From positions 310,001 through 374,000 of the forward strand of contig NZ_FTNK01000004.1 in assembly GCF_900156375.1 (NCBI RefSeq): a DNA stretch of 64,000 nt, given 5' to 3'. How positions within the stretch are numbered: position 1 is the first letter of the stretch; the number at the start of each line of letters is the position of its first letter. The stretch is from Paenibacillus macquariensis. Lineage in GTDB: Bacteria > Bacillota > Bacilli > Paenibacillales > Paenibacillaceae. Below, piece by piece: positions 35,435 through 44,426 of the stretch. A program made the translations under genes and the position numbers. The notes below the pieces were generated by a model, which saw only the letters and a list, made by a program, of their open reading frames with translations, searched no databases and was not told where the DNA came from.

Positions 35435-36058
35435 ATGACCATAATCGACAAATTAGCAACTTCACTTAACCGCAAAGACGAAGGTCCTAATCAGGAACTG
35501 GCGAAATATATTGCCGACCGAGATGATAGAGGAGCTGTGAAAGAACTTGTTGATAACTTGTATAACAATGACAAGAACATTCAAAGCGATTGCATTAAAG
35601 TTCTCTATGAAATTGGAAATCTCAAGCCGTCTTTAGTTGTTGAATACAACAAAGAGTTCGTAACATTGCTTGATCATGGGAACAATCGACTTGTTTGGGG
35701 GGCTATGACAGCACTAGATGCGATAACTCTTGAAAATCCGGAAGTCATTTATTTTGCACTTGCAAAAATTGTTGATATTACTGACAAAGGATCGGTAATC
35801 ACCAAAGATCACGGAGTAAATATCCTGATTAAACTTTGTTCTGTCAAACAATATGCTGATAATGCATTCACATTACTCATCGAACAGCTTAAGAGATGTC
35901 CGACAAATCAACTTCCAATGTATGCGGAGAATGCAATATCCATCGTTAACGATAAAAACAAAGCCTTTTTCATAAAGACGCTTTTCTCACGACTCGACGA
36001 TATTGAAAAAGACACAAAACGAAAGCGAGTAGAGAAACTGATTAAGAAATTGAGTTGA
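35435..36058 (+). CDS. HEAT-repeat-like protein of unknown function
   Basis: 207 residues from ATG 35435, which follows AAGGAG; the frame is open from 35402 without a start signal. The sequence is a run of paired helices, with CIKVLYEIGNLKPSLVVEY, MTALDAITLENPEVIYFAL and HGVNILIKLCSV spaced about 35-40 residues apart, as in HEAT or ARM-like solenoids. No catalytic motif, signal peptide or membrane segment. Such proteins usually bind other proteins. I know no closer function, and the neighbours, a truncated SDR and a beta-lactamase-like gene, do not help. Confidence 0.7.
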   Translation: MTIIDKLATSLNRKDEGPNQELAKYIADRDDRGAVKELVDNLYNNDKNIQSDCIKVLYEIGNLKPSLVVEYNKEFVTLLDHGNNRLVWGAMTALDAITLENPEVIYFALAKIVDITDKGSVITKDHGVNILIKLCSVKQYADNAFTLLIEQLKRCPTNQLPMYAENAISIVNDKNKAFFIKTLFSRLDDIEKDTKRKRVEKLIKKLS

Positions 36059-36202
36059 TTCTATCATTTATGTAAGATGTGACAGTATTAGAATGAAGTC
36101 TGATTCTTATCGCGATATGATGACTCAATGCAAGAGAGTTTGTTCGTTAGTAGGAGGAGATTAGTACGGTTGGGAATGAATAAACCAAGATGTATCGGTG
36201 CT

Positions 36203-36229
36203 AAGGCCTCTATTCGGTAGGGGCCTTTT
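36203..36229 (+). terminator. Possible terminator hairpin
   Basis: AAGGCC-TCTATTCGGTAGG-GGCCTT followed by TTG. No clear gene precedes it directly, so it may belong to a lost gene. Confidence 0.5.
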
Positions 36230-36633
36230 GATTGTTGCATCTATTTTAAAACTTTGGATCAATATGATAGGCCAAAAAATACAAAACCTTACAGTTTGAA
36301 TAAGGGATATAAGTTTGTCTAATAAAGTTAAAGCAGTGTGATTAGTAGCGAATACTGTCACATCACGATCCTGTCCATTGTACGCTACCCACACATGTGG
36401 AGTGTACAGTAAGACTTGAAAGGAAAGACACAGCCGACGCTGAAACCCGCTTGCGAATTAATCTCGAAACAGTCGCCATTGTATTTAACCTAATAGTGAA
36501 TTAGCGTGTAAGTGGTACGATGTTCTATTAAGACAATGTGTTCTTAGAATTAAAAAAGACGCCGTAAAAGGGGTGCCTGTAAAGTCGTAGGTAAATGCCA
36601 TTCCATTAGTATTAAAAGCTTGGACTCCTTGTC

Positions 36634-36705
36634 CGCTCGTCACACGCGTGGTGCCCAATATTGATGGTTCTGAATCAATGAATAAGATGTGACAATGTTG
36701 TTCAA
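36634..36705. repeat. Intergenic repeat, copy 3
   Basis: Begins GCTCGTCACACGCGTGGTGC, continues CAATATTGATGGTTCTGAAT and ends AGATGTGACAATGTTGTTCA. Confidence 0.65.
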
Positions 36706-36861
36706 ATGCATTGTCTGTTCAATTCTTTCTTGATATTCCATCTGCCGACTCTCCGCTTTTATGAATGCCAGTCAGGTTCACTCTGCGTTCACATACTTTT
36801 GATATGCTCTCCTAAGTCGGGGGTTAGTGATCAAAAATATGCAGAATGTTGGGGGTTTATT

Positions 36862-38829
36862 ATGTCATCGTATAAAGGTAAGTTTTCTGTCAAAATAATG
36901 TTACTGTTGTTACTGGTCACAATTGTGGGGGCGAGCTTATTAGGGGCTCAGACACATGCTTCAGCAGTACCTTCTGTGTCTACCACGCTATCTGCTAAAT
37001 CAAAGGAAGCAGCGGATTTGAACGACGTTGCTCAACTAACGGCATTTATTGATGGTATCATGAATGTGCATATGGATAATTTCAAAATTCCAGGGGCGGT
37101 CATCTCGATTGTTAAAGATGGGAAGAGCCTGTTCTCGAAGGGATATGGCTACTCCAACATCAAAGATGGTACGTTAGTGGATCCCGAGACCAACTTGTTT
37201 CGGATTGCCTCGACAACGAAGTTATTTACTTGGACGGCAGTGATGCAATTGGTTGAGCAAGGTAAGATAGATCTCGACACGGACGTCAACCGATATTTAA
37301 CGACGATGACAATACCGGAGACCTATCCGCAACCGATTACGATGCGTCATTTGATGACCCATACGGCCGGGTTCGAGGAAGGGGGCGTCGGCTATCAAAT
37401 TACCACGGATATGAAGAAACTACCGGTATCGATTTCTGAGACGCTTGCTAAACATATACCGGCTAGGGTTAGACCTCCAGGGGAGATGATGTCTTATTCT
37501 AACTATGGCGCCGCGTTAGCAGGACTCATTGTCGAAGAAGTCAGTGGTATGGCTTATAATGACTATATACAGAAGTACATCTTTGAGCCGCTCGACATGA
37601 AACATGCTACGGTTCAGGAGCCTGTTCCAGCGTCTTTGGAGCCTTATGCAGTGCTCGGGTATGCTCGCGAGAACGGCCAATATGCAACTAGGCCGCTTAC
37701 GTTCGAAGGAGGTTTTCGTCCCGCGGGATCCGGCTCAGTCTCGGCAAACGATATGGCTCATTTCATGATTGCCCATCTTCAGGATGGACGTTATGGAGAC
37801 CAACAAATGCTCAAGCCGGAAACCGTGAAATTGATGCATTCACCGTCGTTCCAGTTTGACAAGCGGTTACCGGCAATGGACCTTGGCTTTATTGAGATGA
37901 ATATGAACGGACTGCGCGTTATTTCCCATGGGGGCGCTGATGAGTTATTCAATACAGAGGTTTATCTTGTGCCCGATAAGAAACTCGGTATTTTTGTTTC
38001 CTATAGTGGTGGTGACGGGGGAGTAGCAGCGAGAGGGTTGATGCAAGCCTTTTTCGATCGTTACTATCCTCGGAAGGAAGACAATCAGCCTCCTACGTCT
38101 GCCATGCTTGAGAACTCCGTGCAAAAATACGCCGGTTCCTATCAATTCACGCGGCGTAATCACAGCGATATAGATAAGTTTTTCAATTTTCTGACAAAGA
38201 TTAGCGTTACGGTTTCTGAAAACCGACTATCCATTGGAAGTGGAACCGAACAGCAAGTATACGCCCCGATCGGAACGGACTTATTCCAGGAAGTCGGAGG
38301 CACAAATAAGATGGGATTCCGCACCGATGCAGAGGGAAAGGTCACGTATCTGTTTCTTGATGTATTTAATCCCTTGCCTCTTGAGCCAACACCACTGATA
38401 GATCAAACGAAGTTCTGGCTTCCACTGCTTGGCATCTCGGTAATTATGTTCATCAGCGTCTTGGTGGGGTTCGCATACCGCAGACGAGAAATGAGAGAGA
38501 TGCCGAAAGGGCAAAAGTGGGCACTAAGGTTTTCGGCGACTACCTCTGCTTGGGGGTTAGTGACCTTGGTCGCGACGTTCCTCGTGGTGTTAAATATGGA
38601 TCTAATCGTGCGACTTAGCCGCATTACGCAATCGTTACAAATATATCTGTTTATGCCCATCATACTTGTCGGATTAACTGTGGCATTATTGGTATTAAGC
38701 GTACTGGCATGGAAAAACAAGTATTGGACAGTGCTGAAGCGCGTGCATTATACACTCGTAGCGCTATCCGCAGTATCGTTAAGTGTGTTCTTCTATCATT
38801 GGAATCTACTGGGTTGGCATTTTGGTTGA
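36862..38829 (+). CDS. Serine beta-lactamase-family (class C / PBP-like) hydrolase with C-terminal membrane domain
   Basis: 655 residues from ATG 36862, which has GGGGG six bases upstream; the longer frame from 36706 lacks this. A signal sequence or first helix (IMLLLLLVTIVGASLLG) ends near A-S-A at 35. The catalytic domain has S117-T-T-K120, the Tyr-Ser-Asn motif at 212-214 and HGG in RVISHGGADELF. A spacer domain follows, then four transmembrane helices starting at WLPLLGISVIMFISVLVGFA. This layout is that of FmtA/Pbp-X-like esterases and D-alanyl or peptide hydrolases rather than secreted antibiotic-degrading enzymes. The two-component genes right behind it may respond to wall damage. Confidence 0.88.
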   Translation: MSSYKGKFSVKIMLLLLLVTIVGASLLGAQTHASAVPSVSTTLSAKSKEAADLNDVAQLTAFIDGIMNVHMDNFKIPGAVISIVKDGKSLFSKGYGYSNIKDGTLVDPETNLFRIASTTKLFTWTAVMQLVEQGKIDLDTDVNRYLTTMTIPETYPQPITMRHLMTHTAGFEEGGVGYQITTDMKKLPVSISETLAKHIPARVRPPGEMMSYSNYGAALAGLIVEEVSGMAYNDYIQKYIFEPLDMKHATVQEPVPASLEPYAVLGYARENGQYATRPLTFEGGFRPAGSGSVSANDMAHFMIAHLQDGRYGDQQMLKPETVKLMHSPSFQFDKRLPAMDLGFIEMNMNGLRVISHGGADELFNTEVYLVPDKKLGIFVSYSGGDGGVAARGLMQAFFDRYYPRKEDNQPPTSAMLENSVQKYAGSYQFTRRNHSDIDKFFNFLTKISVTVSENRLSIGSGTEQQVYAPIGTDLFQEVGGTNKMGFRTDAEGKVTYLFLDVFNPLPLEPTPLIDQTKFWLPLLGISVIMFISVLVGFAYRRREMREMPKGQKWALRFSATTSAWGLVTLVATFLVVLNMDLIVRLSRITQSLQIYLFMPIILVGLTVALLVLSVLAWKNKYWTVLKRVHYTLVALSAVSLSVFFYHWNLLGWHFG

Positions 38830-38888
38830 AGCAATATTTTTGCCCCTTCGGGGGCAATTAAGATCCATAATTGGAGGTATACGTTCTC

Positions 38889-39563
38889 ATGGCTAAAATT
38901 CTTATCGCGGATGATGATGTGCATATTCGTGAGCTGATCACTTTATTCTTGCGGAATGAAGGATTCGAAATCGTGGAAGCAAGCGATGGTGCGCAAGCAT
39001 TAGCAATTGTGGAAAATGATCAAATCGATCTGGTGATCCTCGACATTATGATGCCCGAATTGGACGGTTGGGAATTGTGCAAGGAGATCCGGCGCTTAGA
39101 TTCAAATATCCCCCTCTTGATGGTCACGGTTAAGGGGGAATCGGGGCAAAAAGTAAAGGGATTTCAACTTGGTACCGACGATTACTTAACGAAGCCATTC
39201 GATCCGCTAGAGCTTGTTATGAGAGTGAAGGCGCTACTGAAACGGTATATGATTGTCTCTTCACAAACGATTCAACTGGGTGAAATTCTACTCAATCGAC
39301 GTAGCTTTCAAGTGATTCGGGGAGATGAAACGCTCAATCTTCCGTTGAAGGAGTTCGAGCTGCTCTTCAAGCTAGCTAACCATCCCGGGCAAATCTTTAC
39401 ACGGGAACAGTTGATCACACATATCTGGGGGAAGAATTACGAAGGCGATGACCGAACCGTCGATGTTCACATTAAGCGTCTTAGGGAAAGGTTTGCCGGT
39501 GATTCGAATTCTTTTCAAATTGAAACGGCTCGTAGTCTAGGGTATCGGTTAGTGATTACATGA
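38889..39563 (+). CDS. OmpR/PhoB-family response regulator
   Basis: 224 residues from ATG 38889, ten bases after GGAGGT. Receiver: ILIADDDVHIRELI with the acidic pocket, phosphoacceptor Asp52 in LVILDIMMPELDGWE, and Lys in YLTKPFDP. A winged helix follows: LPLKEFELLFKLANHPGQIF, then RTVDVHIKRLRERF. It overlaps the kinase gene by four bases. A GC-rich hairpin (TTGCCCC-TTCG-GGGCAA, 38840-38857) without a T-run separates it from the hydrolase gene, so some read-through from that gene is likely. Confidence 0.94.
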   Translation: MAKILIADDDVHIRELITLFLRNEGFEIVEASDGAQALAIVENDQIDLVILDIMMPELDGWELCKEIRRLDSNIPLLMVTVKGESGQKVKGFQLGTDDYLTKPFDPLELVMRVKALLKRYMIVSSQTIQLGEILLNRRSFQVIRGDETLNLPLKEFELLFKLANHPGQIFTREQLITHIWGKNYEGDDRTVDVHIKRLRERFAGDSNSFQIETARSLGYRLVIT

Positions 39564-40912
39564 TCAAAACCTTATATGTCCGTATTATTTGCACGTTTCT
39601 AGCGATCATTATCTTCAGCCTACTGTCGTCTTTCTTTATTGGGCGCTTTCTATTCCAGAAAGAAATAGATCATACAGGACAGAACGACATGATCGAAGTA
39701 GGACAAGAAATTATTCGTCTCTATGAACAATCAAGACCTGATGATCAGGATGCCTTTCTAAAGCGTATGGTGAAGGTATCTGCACATCCGATTCAAATGT
39801 ATGATGCATCTGGCAACGTGACGTTCTATGACTTAGACGATACGAATAACGTTGAAATTGCGTCTGTTGCGGTTGAAGAGGTGTTGCGAGGAGAAGTGTA
39901 TCGTTCTCCAAGTGAAGTAGAACAAACTTTCATCGGTCTTCCTATTTCATTGGAAGGTGAGCCTCATGCCATGTTCATGCAGTATTCCTCGCAGAACGAG
40001 AATATCATGAACCAGATGATGTTGATTGTATTGCTGGTCGGCCTGTTGATCGGAAGTCTATGTATTCTCATCGCGGCACGGTATTTGGTGAAGCCCATTC
40101 TAACGTTGACGCATGCGACCAAACGGCTTGCGAAGGGCGATTTCGACGTAGAAATAAAAACGAAACGCTTGGACGAAATGGGAACGTTGACTCAAAGCTT
40201 TAATGAAATGGCAGCTGAACTTAAACAGTTGGAGCAGATGAGGCAGGATTTCGTTTCGAACGTTTCTCACGAAATTCAAACCCCACTTACGTCTATTTCT
40301 GGGTTTGCTTTAGCTTTGAAGAATACTAACTTGGTAGCCGAGAGTGATCGGAATTATTATTTAAATATCATTATATCTGAGAGTAGTCGACTATCCAGAC
40401 TTAGCGATAATTTGCTTGCGCTCGCATCCCTAGACTCGGAGCATCATCCATTCGAGGCAATGACGTATAATCTGGATGAGCAAATTAGGCAAATCGTCGT
40501 AACTTGCGAGCCCCAATGGTTGGCTAAGGGCATTCACATCGACTTAGAACTGCCTGATGCAGTCAAAATAACGGCAGATCGGGACGAGCTTAACCAGGTG
40601 TGGATGAATTTACTCGGCAATAGTATCAAGTTCACCCCCGCGGGAGGGCATATCGAAGTACGAATGACCCATTCGATGAATGAGATCCTCTTCACAATAA
40701 CCGATTCGGGTATCGGAATAGCGCCAGAGCAGCTCGATTATGTGTTTGATCGGTTTTACAAGACGGACAGGTCAAGGAACCGCAATATCGGGGGAAATGG
40801 CTTAGGGCTTGCTATCGCTAAGAAAATTGTAACGCTTCATCGTGGAAGCATTGAAATGCAAAGTCAGGTAGGTGTAGGTACGACAGTGGTTGTTCATTTA
40901 CCGATTCGATAA
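39560..40912 (+). CDS. Sensor histidine kinase (HAMP, HisKA, HATPase)
   Basis: 450 residues. Two transmembrane segments (residues about 8-30 and 155-178) frame a 120-residue outside domain. HAMP follows (RYLVKPILTLTHATKRLAKG), then the H-box FVSNVSHEIQTPLTSISGF with His near 237, an N-box WMNLLGNSIKFTPAGG, and G-boxes ITDSGIGIAPEQ and GNGLGLAIAKKIV. It overlaps the regulator and forms a PhoR/VanS-type pair with it. The last seven codons and the downstream terminator are duplicated at 33576. Confidence 0.94.
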   Translation: MIKTLYVRIICTFLAIIIFSLLSSFFIGRFLFQKEIDHTGQNDMIEVGQEIIRLYEQSRPDDQDAFLKRMVKVSAHPIQMYDASGNVTFYDLDDTNNVEIASVAVEEVLRGEVYRSPSEVEQTFIGLPISLEGEPHAMFMQYSSQNENIMNQMMLIVLLVGLLIGSLCILIAARYLVKPILTLTHATKRLAKGDFDVEIKTKRLDEMGTLTQSFNEMAAELKQLEQMRQDFVSNVSHEIQTPLTSISGFALALKNTNLVAESDRNYYLNIIISESSRLSRLSDNLLALASLDSEHHPFEAMTYNLDEQIRQIVVTCEPQWLAKGIHIDLELPDAVKITADRDELNQVWMNLLGNSIKFTPAGGHIEVRMTHSMNEILFTITDSGIGIAPEQLDYVFDRFYKTDRSRNRNIGGNGLGLAIAKKIVTLHRGSIEMQSQVGVGTTVVVHLPIR

Positions 40913-40925
40913 GGAATATATAGTA

Positions 40926-40953
40926 AGCTGCCATTATTGGCGGCTGTTTCTTA
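40926..40953 (+). terminator. Terminator after the histidine kinase
   Basis: AGCTGCCA-TTAT-TGGCGGCT followed by GTTTCTT. The duplicate is at 33611. Confidence 0.78.
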
Positions 40954-40981
40954 TTGTTCTAAGAGATGAATGATTGAGTCT

Positions 40982-41015
40982 TATAGGTTGAACCTATAAT
41001 ATCAATTCCTATTAT
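40982..41015 (+). promoter_or_regulatory. Promoter and palindromic operator of the methyltransferase gene
   Basis: TATAGGTTGAACCTATA (40982-40998) is an 8-1-8 perfect palindrome. Its centre contains a -35-like TTGAAC at 40988, with TATTAT at 41010-41015 sixteen bases further on. A repressor bound there would block the promoter. The copy before the pseudogene has lost the symmetry. Confidence 0.55.
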
Positions 41016-41076
41016 ATATTGTACCAATATGAGGATTGACGATAAGATGAATACACTTAGATGAAGGAGATGGCAT

Positions 41077-41886
41077 ATGGACACCAATATTGCTCGCAAT
41101 CGGGCTGAATTATCAGGAAAGTTAACAACCGTGTTAGATTCCAGATCGTTGACTAACTCTCATAAAAGGCTTTCAGAGATACTGACGAAAGGGATGACGG
41201 TACTGGATGTTGGTTGTGGAACGGGATCGATTACACGTGGAATAGCTGAAATGGTAGGACCAAATGGACGTGTGGTAGGGATGGATAGTAATCTAAATCT
41301 AATCGAAAAAGCACGTCAAGATCATGGTGATATACCAGGATTAACATTTGAAACAGGTGACATCTATAACCTTCATTATGAAGGACAATTTGATATTGTT
41401 ACTTCGGCTCGTGTATTAGTATGGTTGTTTGATCCGCTGAAAGCTTTACACATGATGAAATCTGCCGCGAAAATAGGTGGTCGTATTGTGATTGCTGATT
41501 ATAATCATGAGAAAATATCATGGGAACCACAGCCTCCCGCAAGTATGCTTTCTTTCTATTCCGCATATTTGAAATGGCGTTCCGATGCAGGTATGGATAA
41601 TGCGATTGCCGATCACCTTCCTGCTATGTTTCAAGAAGCGGGTATTGAACAAATCTCAATAACCCCTCACCATGAGGTAAGTGATCGAACAATGCCTAAT
41701 TTCCAGACACGTATTGGAATATGGGCTGATACTGCCTCAAGCAGAGGAGCACAAATGGAAAGAGACGGATACAACACTGAGAATGATTATTTGACGGCGG
41801 AAAAGGAATATCGGGAATGGATCATTAAAGAGGCTACATCATTAACAATGTATATGTTAGCTGTTGAGGGTGTGAGAGTTGTTTAA
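41077..41886 (+). CDS. Class I SAM-dependent methyltransferase
   Basis: 269 residues, ATG after GAAGGAGATGGC. Motif I is VLDVGCGTGSITRGIAEMVG, followed by GRVVGMDSNLNLIEKAR, the acidic GDIYNLHYEG and FDIVTSARVLVWLFDP, the usual order of SAM-binding elements in the UbiE/methyltransferase-11/25 group. A 100-residue C-terminal part (WEPQPPASMLSFYSAYLKW) forms the substrate lid. It probably methylates a small molecule; the substrate is unknown. It is monocistronic, between a palindromic promoter and a terminator. A broken copy lies at 33767. Confidence 0.88.
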   Translation: MDTNIARNRAELSGKLTTVLDSRSLTNSHKRLSEILTKGMTVLDVGCGTGSITRGIAEMVGPNGRVVGMDSNLNLIEKARQDHGDIPGLTFETGDIYNLHYEGQFDIVTSARVLVWLFDPLKALHMMKSAAKIGGRIVIADYNHEKISWEPQPPASMLSFYSAYLKWRSDAGMDNAIADHLPAMFQEAGIEQISITPHHEVSDRTMPNFQTRIGIWADTASSRGAQMERDGYNTENDYLTAEKEYREWIIKEATSLTMYMLAVEGVRVV

Positions 41887-41904
41887 AGGAAGACATCTTG
41901 AACT

Positions 41905-41928
41905 AAAACGGCAGAGATGCCGTTTTTT
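41905..41928 (+). terminator. Terminator after the methyltransferase gene
   Basis: AAAACGGCA-GAGA-TGCCGTTTTTT. Confidence 0.9.
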
Positions 41929-42048
41929 CTGTATACTCGACACATGTGGAGTGCTGTTCACTGTTGGTGCGGACGGACAAATAGTTTAGATGTATTAGCG
42001 ATATTTGTCCATCGGCATATCCTACAGTATTATGATCTGCATGCTGAT

Positions 42049-42987
42049 TTATAATTTTTGGTAGTGATTTAAGAGATTCTCTACTCTATCTTGGATCAAT
42101 TGTTTTAATGATTCAGGCTTCACGGATATAACATAATGACCATATCTCATCAAATAGTTAGCTATAAACTCCTCTTCGCCCAGATTGTAGAATCCCTTAA
42201 TGACTGTTTTATTACCATGTTCTAATTTCATAGAAGGATAATGTTCTTTATAAAAAATATCCTTGGCTTGTTCTAACATCTCTACTTCAAAGTCAATACT
42301 CTTCTCAGATTGATAAATTTCTAATGAACGACTAAGGAGTTCATCAATAGAAAAGTGAGATTTTTTTTCCTTTTCTTCTATACGTGTAATTCTATCGCAT
42401 CTGAAAACTCTATATTTATTCGTATTTAACTCTATTCCAGTAGCATACCATTGCCCAAACCTAGCGGAAATTTTGAAGAATTGAACGTGGTAACTTTTTG
42501 CCTGATTATCTTTTAAATATTGAATCTTACAGCTGCTCTCATTTAGAATGCTTTTTAGAATGTGATCTAAAAAACGACTAACATTATGATGCTGATTTAT
42601 TTCAAAATGTAGGACTTTTTTCATTTGGTGAATCTGATTGATTTGTTTTTTAGAAAGACAGTTTTCAAACTTTTCATTTAGTTGATTTACACTTAAATGA
42701 AATGGTGTTGATTGATAAGATTCTAACGTCAACATTGCAAAGTACAGAGCATACACTTCATCTATCGTAAAAATAATGGGGGATAACAATCTACTTTTTA
42801 AAATGCCATATCGTCCATGTCTGCCATGTTCCGAATAAATAGGCATACCTAAATGTTCTATTGAGCTAATATCACGTAGAGCTGTACTTTTTGAAATGTT
42901 ATATTTTCCCATTAGATCACTTAAATTAAAGAACTCTCGGTTGTTTAAGTATCTGGTCATGTCATTTAATCTTTCTGATTTCTTCAT
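42049..42987 (-). CDS. WYL-domain transcriptional regulator (DeoR/YafY-type HTH)
   Basis: 312 residues. An N-terminal helix-turn-helix (NLSDLMGKYNISKSTALRDI) is of the DeoR/HTH-11 type; the WYL domain in the second half includes the variant RFGQWYATGIELNTNKYRVF followed by FRCDRITRIE, and a C-terminal WCX-like extension. WYL regulators bind a ligand through this domain. It is read divergently from a VOC-fold gene, and a 25-bp palindrome lies in the gap next to its own ribosome site (AGGAGAT), which fits autoregulation and control of the VOC gene. Confidence 0.88.
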   Translation of the reverse strand: MKKSERLNDMTRYLNNREFFNLSDLMGKYNISKSTALRDISSIEHLGMPIYSEHGRHGRYGILKSRLLSPIIFTIDEVYALYFAMLTLESYQSTPFHLSVNQLNEKFENCLSKKQINQIHQMKKVLHFEINQHHNVSRFLDHILKSILNESSCKIQYLKDNQAKSYHVQFFKISARFGQWYATGIELNTNKYRVFRCDRITRIEEKEKKSHFSIDELLSRSLEIYQSEKSIDFEVEMLEQAKDIFYKEHYPSMKLEHGNKTVIKGFYNLGEEEFIANYLMRYGHYVISVKPESLKQLIQDRVENLLNHYQKL

Positions 42988-43002
42988 AATAAATCTCCTG
43001 AT

Positions 43003-43027
43003 AAAGGTGTCATATTTTGATACCTTT
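43003..43027. promoter_or_regulatory. Palindromic operator between WYL regulator and VOC gene
   Basis: AAAGGT-(13)-ACCTTT, with an inner TCATATTTTGA that continues the symmetry. It sits 15 bases before the regulator start codon and about 48 before the VOC start, where a bound protein could control both. Confidence 0.6.
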
Positions 43028-43075
43028 ATATATTATCATAAGTTTAAGACGATATATCAAAAGGAGAATGATACC

Positions 43076-43522
43076 ATGAGTACAACACTAGAAATAGCTA
43101 TTTTCTTATCCATGAATGGAAAAGCAAAAGAAGCTATAAATTTTTACAAAAACCATTTCAACGCAGAGGAATTGTTACTCGTTACCTATCAAGACATAGC
43201 AAAACGTGACAGTTCCTTACAGCTTACTGATGAGAATAAGAATTATATTTCTCACTCTGTATTATCAATCGGAAGAACAAAAGTCATGATAGCAGAAGAT
43301 ACTATGAATACCAGTGAAGAATATACAGTTGGTAATAACACTTCATTATGCATTCAAAGTGCTGACTTATCGGAAATTGAACATTTTTATAATAGCTTAA
43401 TTACAGATGATCGAGTGAAAATCATTGTTCCTTTATCGAATAATGTGTTTAGCAAAGCGTACGGTATTATTGAAGATCCGTTCGGTATTCAAATTCAATT
43501 AATGTTTGATGATAGATTATAA
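43076..43522 (+). CDS. VOC-fold protein (PhnB/glyoxalase-like)
   Basis: 148 residues from ATG 43076, nine bases after AAAAGGAG; the open frame starts upstream at 42896 inside the regulator gene and is not used. The FLSMNGKAKEAINFYKNHF start, the central SIGRTKVMIAED and the final YGIIEDPFGIQIQLMF are those of PhnB-type proteins of the glyoxalase/bleomycin-resistance superfamily. They often dimerise and bind or modify small electrophiles. Paired with a divergent WYL regulator, it is probably induced by its ligand. Confidence 0.85.
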   Translation: MSTTLEIAIFLSMNGKAKEAINFYKNHFNAEELLLVTYQDIAKRDSSLQLTDENKNYISHSVLSIGRTKVMIAEDTMNTSEEYTVGNNTSLCIQSADLSEIEHFYNSLITDDRVKIIVPLSNNVFSKAYGIIEDPFGIQIQLMFDDRL

Positions 43523-43877
43523 TAAAGAACACACGTATAGATTGTTCTCACTGTGTACTCGACTCATGTGGAGTGCTTAATATTAATGGTTCTTAATGAA
43601 TAGATGAGATGTGACAGGATTGCTCAAAGGTATTAGTTATAAGGGGGTGATATAACAATAGCAACAGGTTACTGGTCATTGCAACCTACATAATACTAGT
43701 TTACTCCTATTCTGTAGAGAGAGGTATTGAAACAGTGAAGCTGTTGTAAATTAGATGGATAGCCAATGACTTTCATAAGAATGTGGCGGTTTACAATATC
43801 GTCTACTTTGACTATACTTCTGTTGTAAATGACACATTGTATGATACGTGGATAAATAGAAAGGACAGGTGTAACGA
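43523..43877. other. Gene-free region with intergenic repeat copy 2
   Basis: The first 100 bases hold repeat copy 2. The remaining 250 bases have no open frame of note; they serve as the leader of the VOC gene at 43878. Confidence 0.55.
43556..43627. repeat. Intergenic repeat, copy 2
   Basis: TACTCGACTCATGTGGAGTG, then TTAATATTAATGGTTCTTAA and GATGAGATGTGACAGGATTG with CTCAA. It is the most complete copy. Confidence 0.68.
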
Positions 43878-44273
43878 ATGAACAAAAAAATTGGCTATGT
43901 AACGATTTTAGTAAAGGATTATGATGAAGCTATCCAGTTTTACACAGAAAAAATGGGGTTTGAGTTGTTGGCGGACAACTCTTTTGGAAATGGAATGAGA
44001 TGGGTATCCGTTGCTCCTTCCAGCAACAATGAGACCTCCATTGTATTGGTCGAAGCTGATACAAGCGAGAAGAAAGAGAGACTGGGAAGTCAGGCTGCTA
44101 ATCATGTGTTTCTTGTGATCAACACGGATGATTGCCGTCGTGATTATGAAGTAATGAAATCGCGAGGTGTTCATTTTTTCGGTGAACCGAACGATGTTCC
44201 ATGGGGAGTCGAAGTCGTCTTTGAAGATTTATACGGCAATCGATTTGATCTTGTCCAGCATAACGGATTTTAG
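43878..44273 (+). CDS. VOC family protein (glyoxalase/dioxygenase-like)
   Basis: 131 residues. IGYVTILVKDYDEAIQFYTE at the start, GMRWVSVAPSS in the middle and VVFEDLYGNRFDLVQ at the end define one beta-alpha-beta pair of VOC modules. The first module lacks the metal His common in glyoxalase I, while Glu residues remain near the end (GVEVVFEDLYG). Likely a small-molecule resistance or binding protein. It is not close to the other VOC protein of this window. Confidence 0.85.
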   Translation: MNKKIGYVTILVKDYDEAIQFYTEKMGFELLADNSFGNGMRWVSVAPSSNNETSIVLVEADTSEKKERLGSQAANHVFLVINTDDCRRDYEVMKSRGVHFFGEPNDVPWGVEVVFEDLYGNRFDLVQHNGF

Positions 44274-44426
44274 TTGAGGTGAAGCTTGAACTAAATTTCC
44301 GCATAGGACACATGTAACAAATAATATATGATGTTTTTAGAAGGGAGGAAGTAAAGGGTTCCGGTTTAGCCTTTTGGGGAATGATAACGCAATTTCCTCT
44401 CACGACTAAAGTCACGACTGCATTGA

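Larger units (their letters stand above)
36059..36861. other. 800-base gene-free region with repeats
   Basis: Contains a hairpin terminator at 36203, a partial repeat (CACATGTGGAGTG at 36392-36404) and a full repeat copy at 36634. A 16-codon frame near 36170 with an AGGAGG too far upstream is not convincing. The rest has stops in all frames and no similarity I recognise. Confidence 0.6.

Noticed and set aside
36170-36219. 16-codon frame after AGGAGG, overlapping a hairpin, as an attenuator leader
   Set aside because: The spacing from AGGAGG to TTG or ATG is 12-18 bases and no regulated gene follows closely.
38840-38857. GC-rich hairpin after the beta-lactamase-like gene as a terminator
   Set aside because: No T-run follows, and the regulator gene starts soon after, so read-through is more likely.
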